From the NCBI GenBank assembly GCA_902799765.1, contig CADCBZ010000017.1:1-47849 (forward strand): a DNA stretch of 47,849 bases, read 5' to 3'. Under the pieces are notes generated by a model. That model saw only the letters and a list, made by a program, of their open reading frames with translations, was not told where the DNA came from and ran no database searches. Source of the DNA: an uncultured Prevotellaceae bacterium. Its GTDB lineage: Bacteria; Bacteroidota; Bacteroidia; Bacteroidales; Bacteroidaceae. Both the position numbers and the translations under genes were made by a program. Shown here piece by piece: positions 24,857-34,703 of this stretch (position 1 is the stretch's first letter; each line of letters begins with the position of its first letter).

Positions 24857-25813
24857 ATGGGAATTTTTGGATTTTTCAATAAAGAAAAGAAAGAAACACT
24901 AGACAAAGGTCTGGAAAAAACAAAGACCAGCGTATTTGACAAACTGACCCGTGCGGTGGCTGGTAAGTCAAAGGTTGATGATGATGTGCTGGATAATCTT
25001 GAGGAGGTGCTGATTACCAGTGATGTAGGTGTAGATACCACGTTGAAGATTATCGAACGTATCGAAGAGCGTGTAGCCCGCGATAAGTATGTGAGCACTT
25101 CAGAACTGAATCGTATCCTCCGTGATGAGATTGCCAATCTCTTGGCTGAGAATAATACTGAAGATAACGATAACTGGGATCTTCCTGGTGATCATAAACC
25201 CTATGTGATTCTGGTGGTTGGCGTCAATGGCGTCGGCAAAACCACGACAATCGGAAAACTGGCTTGGCAATTCAAACAGGCAGGTAAGAAGGTTTATCTG
25301 GGTGCTGCCGATACTTTCCGTGCTGCAGCTGTAGAGCAGCTCTGCATCTGGGGAGAGCGTGTTGGCGTGCCTGTGATAAAGCAGCAGATGGGTAGTGATC
25401 CTGCCAGTGTGGCTTTCGACACCCTTTCGAGTGCGAAAGCCAATGGCGCTGATGTTGTGCTGATTGATACAGCAGGACGTTTGCATAATAAAGTGGGCCT
25501 GATGAATGAGTTGAAGAAGATCAAGGAAGTGATGAAGAAGGTACTGCCAGAGGCTCCCGATGAGGTGATGCTTGTGCTTGACGGCTCTACGGGTCAGAAT
25601 GCATTTGAACAGGCCAAGCAGTTTGCTGCAGTGACGCAGATCACCTCATTGGCTATCACCAAACTCGATGGTACAGCCAAGGGTGGTGTTGTGATTGGTA
25701 TCTCCGACCAGTTGAAGGTGCCTGTGAAATATATTGGCTTAGGTGAGGGCATGACAGATTTGCAGCTCTTTAATAAGCGACAGTTTGTGGATTCATTGTT
25801 TAATGAAGAATAA
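24857..25813 (+). CDS. ftsY: signal recognition particle receptor
   Basis: 318 aa from ATG 24857 (the open frame extends back across promoter and terminator, so this Met is used). Short A domain, then the N domain (residues 15-100) and G domain: GVNGVGKTTTIGKLA (G1), DTFRAAAVEQL, DTAGRLHN (G3), TKLDGTAKGG (G4). It docks SRP-ribosome complexes at the membrane. The stop overlaps rimO. Confidence 0.97.
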   Translation: MGIFGFFNKEKKETLDKGLEKTKTSVFDKLTRAVAGKSKVDDDVLDNLEEVLITSDVGVDTTLKIIERIEERVARDKYVSTSELNRILRDEIANLLAENNTEDNDNWDLPGDHKPYVILVVGVNGVGKTTTIGKLAWQFKQAGKKVYLGAADTFRAAAVEQLCIWGERVGVPVIKQQMGSDPASVAFDTLSSAKANGADVVLIDTAGRLHNKVGLMNELKKIKEVMKKVLPEAPDEVMLVLDGSTGQNAFEQAKQFAAVTQITSLAITKLDGTAKGGVVIGISDQLKVPVKYIGLGEGMTDLQLFNKRQFVDSLFNEE

Positions 25814-27110
25814 GACGATCGATATTATTTCTCTCGGTTGCTCCAAGAATCTGGTGGATAGCGAGATCTTGATGGGCTTGATGGAGGCTCATGGCTACAA
25901 GTGTACGCACGATAGCGATGATCCCCAAGGAGAAATTGTCGTTGTCAATACCTGTGGCTTTATCAACGATGCCAAAGAAGAGAGCATCAATACCATTCTC
26001 GAATTTGCACAGGCAAAGACGGAAGGCAGGATTGAGAAGCTCTTCGTGATGGGTTGTCTCTCAGAGCGCTATCTGGCTGACTTAGAGAAAGAAATACCTG
26101 AAGTAGATGGCTGGTATGGTAAATTCAACTATAAGCAGTTGTTGAAGGACTTAGGTACCATTGATAACCTTGAGAATATCAAAGAGGCGCCGCGCCATAT
26201 CACTACCCCTCGTCATTATGCCTACATTAAGATTAGTGAGGGCTGCGACCGTCATTGTGCCTATTGTGCAATTCCGCTGATTACAGGTCGCCACCAGAGT
26301 CGTCCGATGGATGAGATTCTCGATGAGGTGCGTCAGTTAGTGAAGGATGGCACGAAGGAGTTTAATGTCATTGCACAGGAATTGACCTATTATGGTGTTG
26401 ACCTTGATGGTAAACAGCATATCGCGGAACTTATTGAGCGTCTGGCAGATATACCAGGTGTTGAGTGGATCCGTCTGCACTATGCTTATCCTGCTCATTT
26501 CCCTTGGGATCTGCTTCGTGTGATGCGTGAGAAGAAGAATGTCTGCAAGTATCTGGACATTGCACTCCAGCATATCTCCGACCATATGCTCTCTCAGATG
26601 CAGCGTCACGTCACCAAGGAAGAGACCTATGAACTGATCCGTAAGATGCGCGAAGAAGTGCCTGGTATCCATATCCGCACTACATTGATGGTGGGATTCC
26701 CTGGTGAGACGGACGAGGATTTCGAGGAACTGAAATCTTTTGTAAAGTGGGCTCGTTTCGAGCGCATGGGTGCCTTTGCCTATTCTGAAGAGGAAGGCAC
26801 TTATTCAGAACAGCATTATGAAGACGATGTCCCTGAGGAGGTGAAACAGCAACGTCTTGATAAACTGATGCGCATCCAGCAACAGATCAGTGCTGAGCTT
26901 GAGGCAGAGAAGGTAGGGCAGACACTGAAAGTCATCATCGACCGTCGTGAAGGCGACTATTATGTAGGTCGTACGGAATACTGTTCACCTGAGGTGGATC
27001 CGGAAGTGCTGATTCCCGTGGCAGAGCGCGAATTGACAATCGGCGAATTTTATGACGTGAAAATCAACGACTCGGAAGAGTTTGATATATATGGCTCAAC
27101 AATCAAATAG
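25803..27110 (+). CDS. rimO: ribosomal protein S12 methylthiotransferase
   Basis: 435 aa from ATG 25803, overlapping the end of ftsY. N-terminal MTTase domain (SLGCSKNLVDSE, VVNTCGFI), radical SAM domain with CDRHCAYCAIP (Cx3Cx2C), and a C-terminal TRAM domain (about residues 370-435). Adds a methylthio group to Asp of S12 using two Fe-S clusters. Confidence 0.96.
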   Translation: MKNKTIDIISLGCSKNLVDSEILMGLMEAHGYKCTHDSDDPQGEIVVVNTCGFINDAKEESINTILEFAQAKTEGRIEKLFVMGCLSERYLADLEKEIPEVDGWYGKFNYKQLLKDLGTIDNLENIKEAPRHITTPRHYAYIKISEGCDRHCAYCAIPLITGRHQSRPMDEILDEVRQLVKDGTKEFNVIAQELTYYGVDLDGKQHIAELIERLADIPGVEWIRLHYAYPAHFPWDLLRVMREKKNVCKYLDIALQHISDHMLSQMQRHVTKEETYELIRKMREEVPGIHIRTTLMVGFPGETDEDFEELKSFVKWARFERMGAFAYSEEEGTYSEQHYEDDVPEEVKQQRLDKLMRIQQQISAELEAEKVGQTLKVIIDRREGDYYVGRTEYCSPEVDPEVLIPVAERELTIGEFYDVKINDSEEFDIYGSTIK

Positions 27111-27115
27111 TAGAT

Positions 27116-27403
27116 ATGACGAATAAAGACTTTATCTCAGAATTGGCGCAGAGGACGGGTTATACGTCCGACGACACGCAGAAGATGGTAAACGCCATCG
27201 TAGAGAAGATGGGAGACCATTTTCAGGAAGATGACGCAGTGCTTATTCCAACCTTTGGAACCTTTGAGGTGCGGAAGAAGCTGGAACGTATCATGGTGAA
27301 TCCTTCAACGGGTCAGCGTATGCTCGTCCCACCAAAACTGGTGTTAACTTTCAAACCGAATGTAAGTTGGAAGGACCGTGTAAAGAATGGAGGAGCTGAA
27401 TAA
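27116..27403 (+). CDS. HU-family DNA-binding protein
   Basis: 95 aa. The IHF/HU fold is seen in [27 protein letters not shown] and [25 protein letters not shown], with Pro at the DNA-intercalating arm tip (MVNPSTG). It begins 5 bases after rimO and its stop overlaps the start of the next gene (TAATG), so the pair are coupled and may form a heterodimer. Confidence 0.88.
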   Translation: MTNKDFISELAQRTGYTSDDTQKMVNAIVEKMGDHFQEDDAVLIPTFGTFEVRKKLERIMVNPSTGQRMLVPPKLVLTFKPNVSWKDRVKNGGAE

Positions 27404-28977
27404 TGGGAAAGATTTCAATTCAAGATCTGGCACAGGTGCTCGTAGAGCGTAAAGGCCTGAATAAGCGTGATGCTGCTATTTTCGCTAGCGCGATGTTTGA
27501 TATCATCCAAACTAACCTGGAAAAAGATAAAGTCGTCAAAATAAAAGGTTTAGGAACGTTTAAGATCATCGATGTTGACGATCGTGAAAGCGTGAATGTC
27601 AATACGGGAGAACGTGTCCTGATTGAAGGCCATAATAAGATTACCTTCACACCTGATGCCCTCATGAAGGAGCTCGTCAACAAACCGTTCTCACAGTTTG
27701 AGACCGTTGTACTGAACGATGGTGTTGACTTTGAGGATATGAATCCTGTTGCTGAACCTACGGTGGAAACAAATGATCCTAATGATCCTGCCAACATGCC
27801 GTTGGTGGATTTCGGTGCAGGTGAAGAGCATCCGGTAATCAATGTTGTTGATGAGGAAATTCCTGAATGGGTTATTGAACCTGTAGTAAAGGCGCCAGAG
27901 CGCCCTGCGGTTACAGAACCAGAGATTATTACGCTTGGTGAAGCTCCAAAGCCCGAACCTGAGCCTGAACCCGAACCTATTGTAGAACCTGAGCCTGAAC
28001 CCGAACCAATTGTCGAGCCTGAACCCGAACCAATTGTCGAGCCAGAGCCTATTATTGAAGAGGAACCCGTTGTAGAGCAGGAGCCTGAGTCCGAGCCCGT
28101 TGTAGAGCCGGAACCAGAGCCCATCGTCGAGCCTGAACCCGAACCAATTGTCGAGCCAGAGCCTATTATTGAAGAGAAACCCGTGGTAGAGCCAGAGTCT
28201 GAGCCCGAACCCGAACCTGAGCCCGAACCCGAACCTGAGTCTGAGCCCGAACCTGAAGTTGAATCAGAACCAGAAGTCGAAGAAGAGCCCGAGCCAGAGG
28301 ACGAGGAGCCTGAAACTCCTTCTTCAAATGGTGGAAATAAGTGGCTTATTGCTTTACTTGCTTGTCTCTTAGGTTTGGCCGGAGGTTATGTGTTCGGTAA
28401 TCTCTTCCCCTGGTCTCAGGATGTAAAGGTTGAGAAAGCAGTGCCCGCTTCGAAGCCTGCACCTGTGGCAGAGCCTATAGATTCCGTAGCTCCAGCAGAT
28501 ACGATTAAGCCTGCTCCTGTAGCAACTCCTGCAGAGAAGCCCGCAGATGCAAAGCCAGCAGAAGCCAAACCTGCAGAACAGCCTGCTGCTAAACCTGCTG
28601 AGCCAAAGCCTGCATCAGCGACAAAGCCAGCAGCGACAGAGCCCGCAGAGAAGCCTGTAGCAAAACCTGTTGAACAGAAACCTGCACCAGCAGCTAAGCC
28701 TGAAGAGAAGACCGAGCCCACTGTCCAACTTGATAAATATCAGAAGATGGACAATCGTGTCAGATATGGTGCCTATCGTATCGTCGGTACAGCACAGGAA
28801 ATAAAGGTGAGAGAAGGCGATAACCTCAAGAAGATTGCCGGTCGTACCCTTGGACCCGACATGGAGTGTTATATTGAAGTCTATAACGGCATGAACAGCA
28901 AAACCGAATTGAAGGCTGGTCAGACCATTAAGATTCCGAAGCTCGAACTGAAGAAAAAGAAATCACAGAATAAATAA
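27403..28977 (+). CDS. HU domain - Pro/Glu repeat - TM - LysM chimeric protein
   Basis: 524 aa. Residues 1-95 form an HU/IHF DNA-binding domain ([25 protein letters not shown]). Residues 165-305 are almost only Glu-Pro repeats. Residues 313-336 are one transmembrane segment ([19 protein letters not shown]). Residues 345-440 are Pro/Ala/Lys repeats. Residues 465-512 are a LysM domain ([15 protein letters not shown]..., [10 protein letters not shown]). If the HU part is in the cytoplasm and LysM in the periplasm, the protein could tie DNA to peptidoglycan, with stiff linkers on both sides. Such genes occur in Bacteroidales, but I know of no proven role. The repeats are coding and not CRISPR. 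Confidence 0.85.
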   Translation: MGKISIQDLAQVLVERKGLNKRDAAIFASAMFDIIQTNLEKDKVVKIKGLGTFKIIDVDDRESVNVNTGERVLIEGHNKITFTPDALMKELVNKPFSQFETVVLNDGVDFEDMNPVAEPTVETNDPNDPANMPLVDFGAGEEHPVINVVDEEIPEWVIEPVVKAPERPAVTEPEIITLGEAPKPEPEPEPEPIVEPEPEPEPIVEPEPEPIVEPEPIIEEEPVVEQEPESEPVVEPEPEPIVEPEPEPIVEPEPIIEEKPVVEPESEPEPEPEPEPEPESEPEPEVESEPEVEEEPEPEDEEPETPSSNGGNKWLIALLACLLGLAGGYVFGNLFPWSQDVKVEKAVPASKPAPVAEPIDSVAPADTIKPAPVATPAEKPADAKPAEAKPAEQPAAKPAEPKPASATKPAATEPAEKPVAKPVEQKPAPAAKPEEKTEPTVQLDKYQKMDNRVRYGAYRIVGTAQEIKVREGDNLKKIAGRTLGPDMECYIEVYNGMNSKTELKAGQTIKIPKLELKKKKSQNK

Positions 28978-29013
28978 TTCATTGAACGTTTAAAGTTATT
29001 AATAAGAAATATT

Positions 29014-30009
29014 ATGGCAGAAGCTATTGATATCCGTGAGTTGAACATCCGGATTGAACAACAAAGCGCATTTGTTACAAATCTCGTGGCTGGAATGGAC
29101 CGCGTCATCGTAGGACAGAAGCATCTGGTAGATTCGTTGCTGATAGGTTTGCTGAGCGACGGACATATCCTGTTGGAAGGTGTACCTGGTTTGGCTAAGA
29201 CCTTGGCAATCAAGACGCTTTCACAGTTGATAGATGCTGATTATAGTCGTATTCAGTTTACGCCTGACCTGTTGCCTGCTGATGTCATCGGTACGATGAT
29301 CTATTCTCAGAAGGATGAGAAGTTCCAGGTGAAACAAGGTCCTGTGTTTGCCAACTTCGTCTTGGCAGATGAAATCAACCGTGCTCCGGCAAAGGTACAG
29401 AGTGCCTTACTTGAGGCCATGCAGGAAAAGCAGGTTACTATTGGCAGTGAGACTTTCCCCCTGCCGAATCCGTTCTTGGTGATGGCTACTCAGAACCCCA
29501 TCGAGCAGGAAGGTACCTACCCATTGCCAGAGGCTCAGGTTGACCGTTTCATGTTGAAAGTCGTCATCGATTATCCTTCATTGGATGAGGAGAAGAAGAT
29601 CATCCGTGAGAATATCGCTGGCGAGATGCCCGCTGTGACACCTGTGACGACAGCCGAAGAGATCCTCAAGGCCCGTAGTGTGGTGCGTGAGGTGTATATC
29701 GATGAGAAGATTGAACAGTACATCGCTGATATCGTGTTTGCTACCCGTTATCCCGACCGTTATGGATTGCGCGAACTGAAGGATATGATTTCCTTCGGTG
29801 GTTCTCCCCGTGCCAGTATCAATCTGGCGAAGGCGGCTCGTGCCTATGCCTTCATCAAGCGTCGTGGTTATGTGGTGCCTGAGGATGTGCGTGCTGTGGC
29901 TCATGATGTGCTCCGTCATCGTATCGGACTCACCTATGAGGCTGAGGCCAGCAACATCACCAGCGAGGAGATTGTTTCTAAGATTATCAATAAGGTCGAA
30001 GTGCCCTGA
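29014..30009 (+). CDS. MoxR-family AAA ATPase
   Basis: 331 aa. Walker A EGVPGLAKT, Walker B FVLADEINRAP, sensor 1 ATQNP, and QEGTYPLPEAQVDRFMLK. A chaperone-like ATPase acting with VWA proteins; first gene of the bat locus. Its stop overlaps the DUF58 start (TGATG). Confidence 0.95.
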   Translation: MAEAIDIRELNIRIEQQSAFVTNLVAGMDRVIVGQKHLVDSLLIGLLSDGHILLEGVPGLAKTLAIKTLSQLIDADYSRIQFTPDLLPADVIGTMIYSQKDEKFQVKQGPVFANFVLADEINRAPAKVQSALLEAMQEKQVTIGSETFPLPNPFLVMATQNPIEQEGTYPLPEAQVDRFMLKVVIDYPSLDEEKKIIRENIAGEMPAVTPVTTAEEILKARSVVREVYIDEKIEQYIADIVFATRYPDRYGLRELKDMISFGGSPRASINLAKAARAYAFIKRRGYVVPEDVRAVAHDVLRHRIGLTYEAEASNITSEEIVSKIINKVEVP

Positions 30010-30878
30010 TGGAAACGTCAGAAATCATAAAGAAAGTCCGAAAGATTGAGATCAAGACCCGAGGTCTGAGCTCAAACATCTTTGCAGGTCAGTATCACTC
30101 TGCTTTTAAGGGGAGGGGAATGGCTTTCAGTGAGGTGCGTGAGTATCAGTTTGGGGATGATGTCCGCGATATCGACTGGAATGTGACAGCCCGCTTCCAT
30201 CGCCCTTATGTGAAGGTGTTCGAGGAGGAGCGTGAGCTGACGGTGATGTTACTCATTGATGTCAGTGGTTCACTCGACTTTGGTACGCAGCGACAGATGA
30301 AACGTGATATGGTGACGGAGATTGCGGCTACGATCGCTTTCTCTGCCATCCAGAATAACGATAAGATCGGTGTGGTGTTCTTCTCCGACAAGATTGAGAA
30401 GTATATCCCGCCGAAGAAGGGACGTAAGCACATCCTCTATATCATCCGCGAGATGCTGGATTTCCAACCGGAGTCAAAGCGTACGGATGTGAAGCAGGCC
30501 ATCGAGTTCCTCTCCAGCGTCCAGAAACGTCGTACCACAGCTTTCATCCTCAGCGACTTCTACGTCCGTAATGACTTCCAGCAGTCTCTGCAGATCTGTA
30601 ATCGCAAGCACGATGTGGTGGCTATACAGGTCTATGACATTCGCGCCAAGGAGTTGCCTGATGTCGGTCTGATGAAAGTCGTAGATGCAGAGACGGGCTT
30701 CGAACAGTATGTCGATACAGGCTCCAGGAAGTTACGTCAGACCTACCAGCGATACTGGATGGGACGTCAGGCAGAACTGAGTGAGACTTTCAATAAGAGT
30801 AATGTGGATCATGTGAGTATTGCCACCAACGAGGACTTCGTCAAGTCGTTGTTGCTGTTGTTTAAACAAAGAAGTTAA
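30009..30878 (+). CDS. DUF58 protein (VWA-like)
   Basis: 289 aa. DUF58 core GRGMAFSEVREYQFGDDVRDIDWNVTARF (given in part) and a MIDAS-like LIDVSGSLDFG. Works with MoxR and the Bat proteins in the periplasm/membrane. The stop overlaps the next start. Confidence 0.93.
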   Translation: METSEIIKKVRKIEIKTRGLSSNIFAGQYHSAFKGRGMAFSEVREYQFGDDVRDIDWNVTARFHRPYVKVFEEERELTVMLLIDVSGSLDFGTQRQMKRDMVTEIAATIAFSAIQNNDKIGVVFFSDKIEKYIPPKKGRKHILYIIREMLDFQPESKRTDVKQAIEFLSSVQKRRTTAFILSDFYVRNDFQQSLQICNRKHDVVAIQVYDIRAKELPDVGLMKVVDAETGFEQYVDTGSRKLRQTYQRYWMGRQAELSETFNKSNVDHVSIATNEDFVKSLLLLFKQRS

Positions 30879-31948
30879 TGAAAAGAATCTCTGTTCTTAT
30901 CATAATGGTTGCCAGTGTGTTGCGAATAGCTGCGCAAGAATCGGTAGAAGCTTCTATCGACTCTATACAGATGTTCGTAGGCCAGCAGGTTCACGTCACG
31001 CTGACAGCACATGCGAAGGAGAATGCGAAGGTAGAGTTCCCTGTCTTCAAGCCCACACAATACATCACGCCTGGTGTTGAGGTGCTGGCTAGTCAGGAAC
31101 TGGCACAGCAGACGGAGGATAATGGATTCGTGGCTCGTTCCACTGTCTATACGCTGACCTCCTTCGACGATACCCTCTATTACCTGCCGCCTATGACGGT
31201 GAAGATCGACGGCAAGCCTTATAAGAGTAAGAGCCTGGCGCTGAAGGTGCTCACCATTGAGGTTGATACCACCCATGTTGATCAGTTCTTTGGTCCGAAG
31301 GATGTGCAGGATAATCCGTTCCAGTGGAGCGACTGGAGTCTGTCATTCTGGCTCAGTGTGTTACTTCTCGTCTTCCTGGCAGTGACCTATTATCTCTACT
31401 TGCGTCTGCGAGATAACAAACCGATTATTAAGACCATCCGTATTGTGAAACGTCTGTTGCCTCATCAGAAGGCGATGCAGCAGATTGAACAGATCAAGGC
31501 CGAGAAGATGGTATCAGCCGAGAACTCAAAGGAGTATTACACCCGTCTGACGGATACACTCCGCAAATATATTGAGGAGCGTTACGGTTTCAATGCGATG
31601 GAGATGACCAGTAGTGAGATCATTGAGAAACTGACGGCTACCCAGGATGAGAAGGCACTCAGTGAGTTGCGTCACTTGTTCCTGACCGCCGATCTTGTGA
31701 AATTCGCCAAATACTCCACGCTGATTAATGAGAATGATATGAACCTCGTCAATGCCATTGCCTTCATCGACCAGACAAAGTTGGAGAATGTGCCTGTGGA
31801 GGAGACCATCAAACCACAGCTGACAGAGGAAGACCAGCGTTCACAGAAGGCACGTCGTGTGCTGCAGACGGTGATTACCATTCTGGGTATCGCCAGCGCG
31901 CTACTCTTTGCCTTTGTGGCCTATACGCTGTACCAGTTATTGTATTAA
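30878..31948 (+). CDS. bat-locus membrane protein, DUF4381-like
   Basis: 356 aa. Signal peptide (ISVLIIMVASVLRIAAQ), a beta-rich periplasmic part to about 145, a TM helix (about residues 156-175), a cytoplasmic helical region (RLTDTLRKYIEERYGFNAMEMTSSEIIEKL) and a C-terminal TM. This gene occupies the place between DUF58 and batA seen in Bacteroidetes. Function unknown but part of the complex. Confidence 0.8.
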   Translation: MKRISVLIIMVASVLRIAAQESVEASIDSIQMFVGQQVHVTLTAHAKENAKVEFPVFKPTQYITPGVEVLASQELAQQTEDNGFVARSTVYTLTSFDDTLYYLPPMTVKIDGKPYKSKSLALKVLTIEVDTTHVDQFFGPKDVQDNPFQWSDWSLSFWLSVLLLVFLAVTYYLYLRLRDNKPIIKTIRIVKRLLPHQKAMQQIEQIKAEKMVSAENSKEYYTRLTDTLRKYIEERYGFNAMEMTSSEIIEKLTATQDEKALSELRHLFLTADLVKFAKYSTLINENDMNLVNAIAFIDQTKLENVPVEETIKPQLTEEDQRSQKARRVLQTVITILGIASALLFAFVAYTLYQLLY

Positions 31949-31958
31949 ATGAAACGAA

Positions 31959-32957
31959 ATGGAATTTGCCAATAAGGAATATCTGTTATTGCTCCTGCTC
32001 ATCATACCATATCTGATCTGGTATGTGTTATACAGGAAGAAGACTGAGCCCACGATGCGGATGAGCGACACCTTCGTCTTCCGCTATGCGCCGCGCAGTT
32101 GGAAGGTGGCACTCATGCCGCTGTCCATGCTGCTGAGAATCCTGGTGTTCACGATGGTGGTGCTGGTGCTGGCTCGTCCTCAGACTCACGACTCTTGGGC
32201 AAGCAAGACGGTAGAAGGTATCGATATCATGCTGTCGATGGATGTCTCCACAAGTATGCTGGCCGAGGACTTGCGTCCTAACCGCATCGAAGCCGCCAAG
32301 CAGGTAGCCGCTGAATTCATCATTGGCCGTCCTAATGATAATATAGGCCTTACCATCTTTGCAGGAGAGGCTTTCACGCAGTGTCCGATGACTACTGATC
32401 ATGCCTCGTTGCTGAATATGCTCCAGAATGTGCGTACCGACATCGCAGCCCGTGGTCTCATTGAGGATGGTACCGCCATCGGTATGGGACTGGCTAATGC
32501 CGTCAGTCGTCTGAAGGAGTCGAAGGCCAAGAGTAAGGTGGTGATCCTGCTCACCGACGGTAGTAACAACCGTGGTGACATCTCTCCGATGACGGCTGCC
32601 GAGATTGCTAAGAGTCTGGGCATCCGCGTCTATACCATCGGTGTGGGTACGAATAAGGTGGCACCTTACCCGATGCCTGTGGCTGGTGGCGTGCAGTATG
32701 TGAACATCCCAGTGGAGATCGATACCAAGACGCTCAGTGAGATTGCTGCTGCCACAGAGGGTGACTTCTATCGTGCCACGAATACGAAAGAACTGCGTAA
32801 TATCTATAAGGAGATCGACCAGTTGGAGAAGAGCAAGCTAGACGTGAAGACCTTCAGCAAGCGTTATGAAGCCTATCAGCCTTTTGCCATCGCTGCCATC
32901 ATCGCGTTATTGCTCGAGATCCTGCTGCGTATCACGATTTTCCGTCGCATCCCATAA
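31959..32957 (+). CDS. batA: BatA, VWA-domain membrane protein
   Basis: 332 aa. Two N-terminal TM segments (residues 7-25 and 50-70), then a VWA domain with MIDAS SMDVSTSM, TIFAGEAFTQ and LLTDGSNNRGD, and a C-terminal TM. Part of the Bacteroides aerotolerance locus, linked to oxygen tolerance and envelope stress. Confidence 0.92.
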   Translation: MEFANKEYLLLLLLIIPYLIWYVLYRKKTEPTMRMSDTFVFRYAPRSWKVALMPLSMLLRILVFTMVVLVLARPQTHDSWASKTVEGIDIMLSMDVSTSMLAEDLRPNRIEAAKQVAAEFIIGRPNDNIGLTIFAGEAFTQCPMTTDHASLLNMLQNVRTDIAARGLIEDGTAIGMGLANAVSRLKESKAKSKVVILLTDGSNNRGDISPMTAAEIAKSLGIRVYTIGVGTNKVAPYPMPVAGGVQYVNIPVEIDTKTLSEIAAATEGDFYRATNTKELRNIYKEIDQLEKSKLDVKTFSKRYEAYQPFAIAAIIALLLEILLRITIFRRIP

Positions 32958-32990
32958 GAAGTGAGAAGTGAAAAATGAAAAGTGAAGAAA
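32958..32990. repeat. short GTGA/AAGTGA repeats between batA and batB
   Basis: agtgagaagtgaaaaatgaa... repeats fill the gap. They hold no gene and resemble the degenerate GTGAA spacer repeats common in Bacteroidetes. Confidence 0.4.
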
Positions 32991-32991
32991 T

Positions 32992-34701
32992 ATGTTCAGA
33001 TTTGAAGATCCTATATACCTCTATCTGTTGGCGCTGATTCCTGTTTTGGCGCTCATCAGATTCATATCCTTCCGCAACCAGAAGAAACGGCTGCGCAAAT
33101 TCGGCGATCCTGCCTTGCTGAAGGCACTGATGCCCGATGTGTCGCGTGTCCGTCCCTCTGTGAAATTCTGGATCCTGCAGGCCGCCTTGGCTCTGCTCAT
33201 CGTGATGCTGGCCCGTCCGCAGATGGGTACGAAGATCAACCATGAGAAGCGTGTAGGTATTGAGACCATCATCGCGATGGATATCAGTAACTCCATGCGG
33301 GCGGAGGATATCGTTCCCAGTCGTCTCGACCGTAGTAAGATGATGGTGGAGAATCTGATCGATCACTTCTCGAATGATAAGATCGGTCTGATAGTCTTTG
33401 CAGGCGATGCCTTTGTGCAGCTGCCTATCACCAGCGATTATGTCTCAGCCAAGATGTTCCTCTCCAGTATCGACCCCTCGATGATGACGACGCAGGGCAC
33501 AGATATCGCCCGTGCCATCGATATGGCCACTCACAGCTTTACGCAGGAGGAGGGCATCGGAAAGGCGATCGTCGTGATTACCGATGGTGAAGATCATGAG
33601 GGTGGGGCAGTAGAGTCTGCCAAAGCCGCCAAGGATCGCGGTATGCGTGTCTATGTGCTGGGCGTCGGTTCCACACAGGGTTCACCCATCCCTGTTGCAG
33701 GCACAGGTGAATACATGAAAGACAATACCGGTAATACGGTGATGTCGGCACTCAACGAGGAGATGTGTAAGCAGATCGCTCAGGCTGGCGGTGGCGCCTA
33801 TATCCATGTGCAGAACAACAGTGCGGCTCAGGAACAGCTTGATCAGGAACTGGATAAGTTGGAGAAGAAAGAGACCTCTACGGCAGTCTATAGCGAGTTT
33901 GATGAGCAGTTCCGTGCCTTTGGCATCCTCGCCCTTCTGTTGTTGGTATTCGAGATCTGTATCTTCGACCGTCGCAGTCCGCTGTTGAAGCGTCTCTCGC
34001 TCTTCGGCAGCAAGAAGCAGACGGCTGTGATGCTGCTCCTGTTGGTGGCAACTTCAGCTGCAGCCCAGAGCGACCGTCAGTATATCCGTGAGGGTAACAA
34101 GCTCTTCCATAGCGGCGACTATCCCAATGCGGAGGTGGCTTACCGTAAGGCCATTGAACAGAATCCCAAGAATCCGCAGGCTCCCTTCAACCTCGGCAAT
34201 GCGCTGATGGCTCAGAAGAAAGACTCTGTCGCCATTGAGCAGTTCGAAGCCGCCTCACGTCTGGAGACCAATCCCCTGCGCAAGGCTAAGTCCTTCCATA
34301 ACATCGGTGTCATCTGTCAGACGCATAAGATGTATGGCGAGGCTATCGAGGCCTATAAGAACGCCCTCCGTCTGAACCCTAACGATGATGAGACCCGCTA
34401 TAACCTCGTGCTCTGTAAGCATCAGAAACAGAAGCAGGATCAGCAACAGCAGAACCAGGGTGGTGGTCAGAACAAGGACGACAAGAAAGATAAGAAAGAC
34501 GATAAGAAGGATGAACAGAACAAGGATCAGAATAAAGATCAGAACAAGGATCAGCAGAAAGAGCAGCCCAAGCCCCAGATGAGCAAGGAGAATGCCGAAC
34601 AGCTGTTGAATGCTGCCATCCAGAACGAGAAACAGACGCAGGAAAAGCTGCAGAAAGCCCAACAGCAGCCCCAGCGCCGCATTAATCAGAAGAACTGGTA
34701 G
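32992..34701 (+). CDS. batB: BatB-BatC in-frame fusion (VWA + TPR)
   Basis: 569 aa. Residues 1-330 are BatB: two TM segments, MIDAS AMDISNSMRAED, VFAGDAFVQLP, VITDGEDHEGG and a C-terminal TM. Residues 340-355 (AVMLLLLVATSAAAQ) look like the old signal peptide of BatC, now internal. Residues 357-475 are TPR repeats (LFHSGDYPNAEVAYRKAIEQNPKNPQAPF given in part), and 480-545 is a Gln/Lys/Asp low-complexity tail. In other Bacteroidetes batB and batC are usually two genes; the open frame here is uninterrupted. Confidence 0.88.
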   Translation: MFRFEDPIYLYLLALIPVLALIRFISFRNQKKRLRKFGDPALLKALMPDVSRVRPSVKFWILQAALALLIVMLARPQMGTKINHEKRVGIETIIAMDISNSMRAEDIVPSRLDRSKMMVENLIDHFSNDKIGLIVFAGDAFVQLPITSDYVSAKMFLSSIDPSMMTTQGTDIARAIDMATHSFTQEEGIGKAIVVITDGEDHEGGAVESAKAAKDRGMRVYVLGVGSTQGSPIPVAGTGEYMKDNTGNTVMSALNEEMCKQIAQAGGGAYIHVQNNSAAQEQLDQELDKLEKKETSTAVYSEFDEQFRAFGILALLLLVFEICIFDRRSPLLKRLSLFGSKKQTAVMLLLLVATSAAAQSDRQYIREGNKLFHSGDYPNAEVAYRKAIEQNPKNPQAPFNLGNALMAQKKDSVAIEQFEAASRLETNPLRKAKSFHNIGVICQTHKMYGEAIEAYKNALRLNPNDDETRYNLVLCKHQKQKQDQQQQNQGGGQNKDDKKDKKDDKKDEQNKDQNKDQNKDQQKEQPKPQMSKENAEQLLNAAIQNEKQTQEKLQKAQQQPQRRINQKNW

Positions 34702-34703
34702 AA

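Noticed and set aside
27950-28310. Repeated short units resembling a CRISPR-like array
   Set aside because: They are in-frame Glu-Pro codon repeats inside the HU-LysM gene, with no spacers of constant length.
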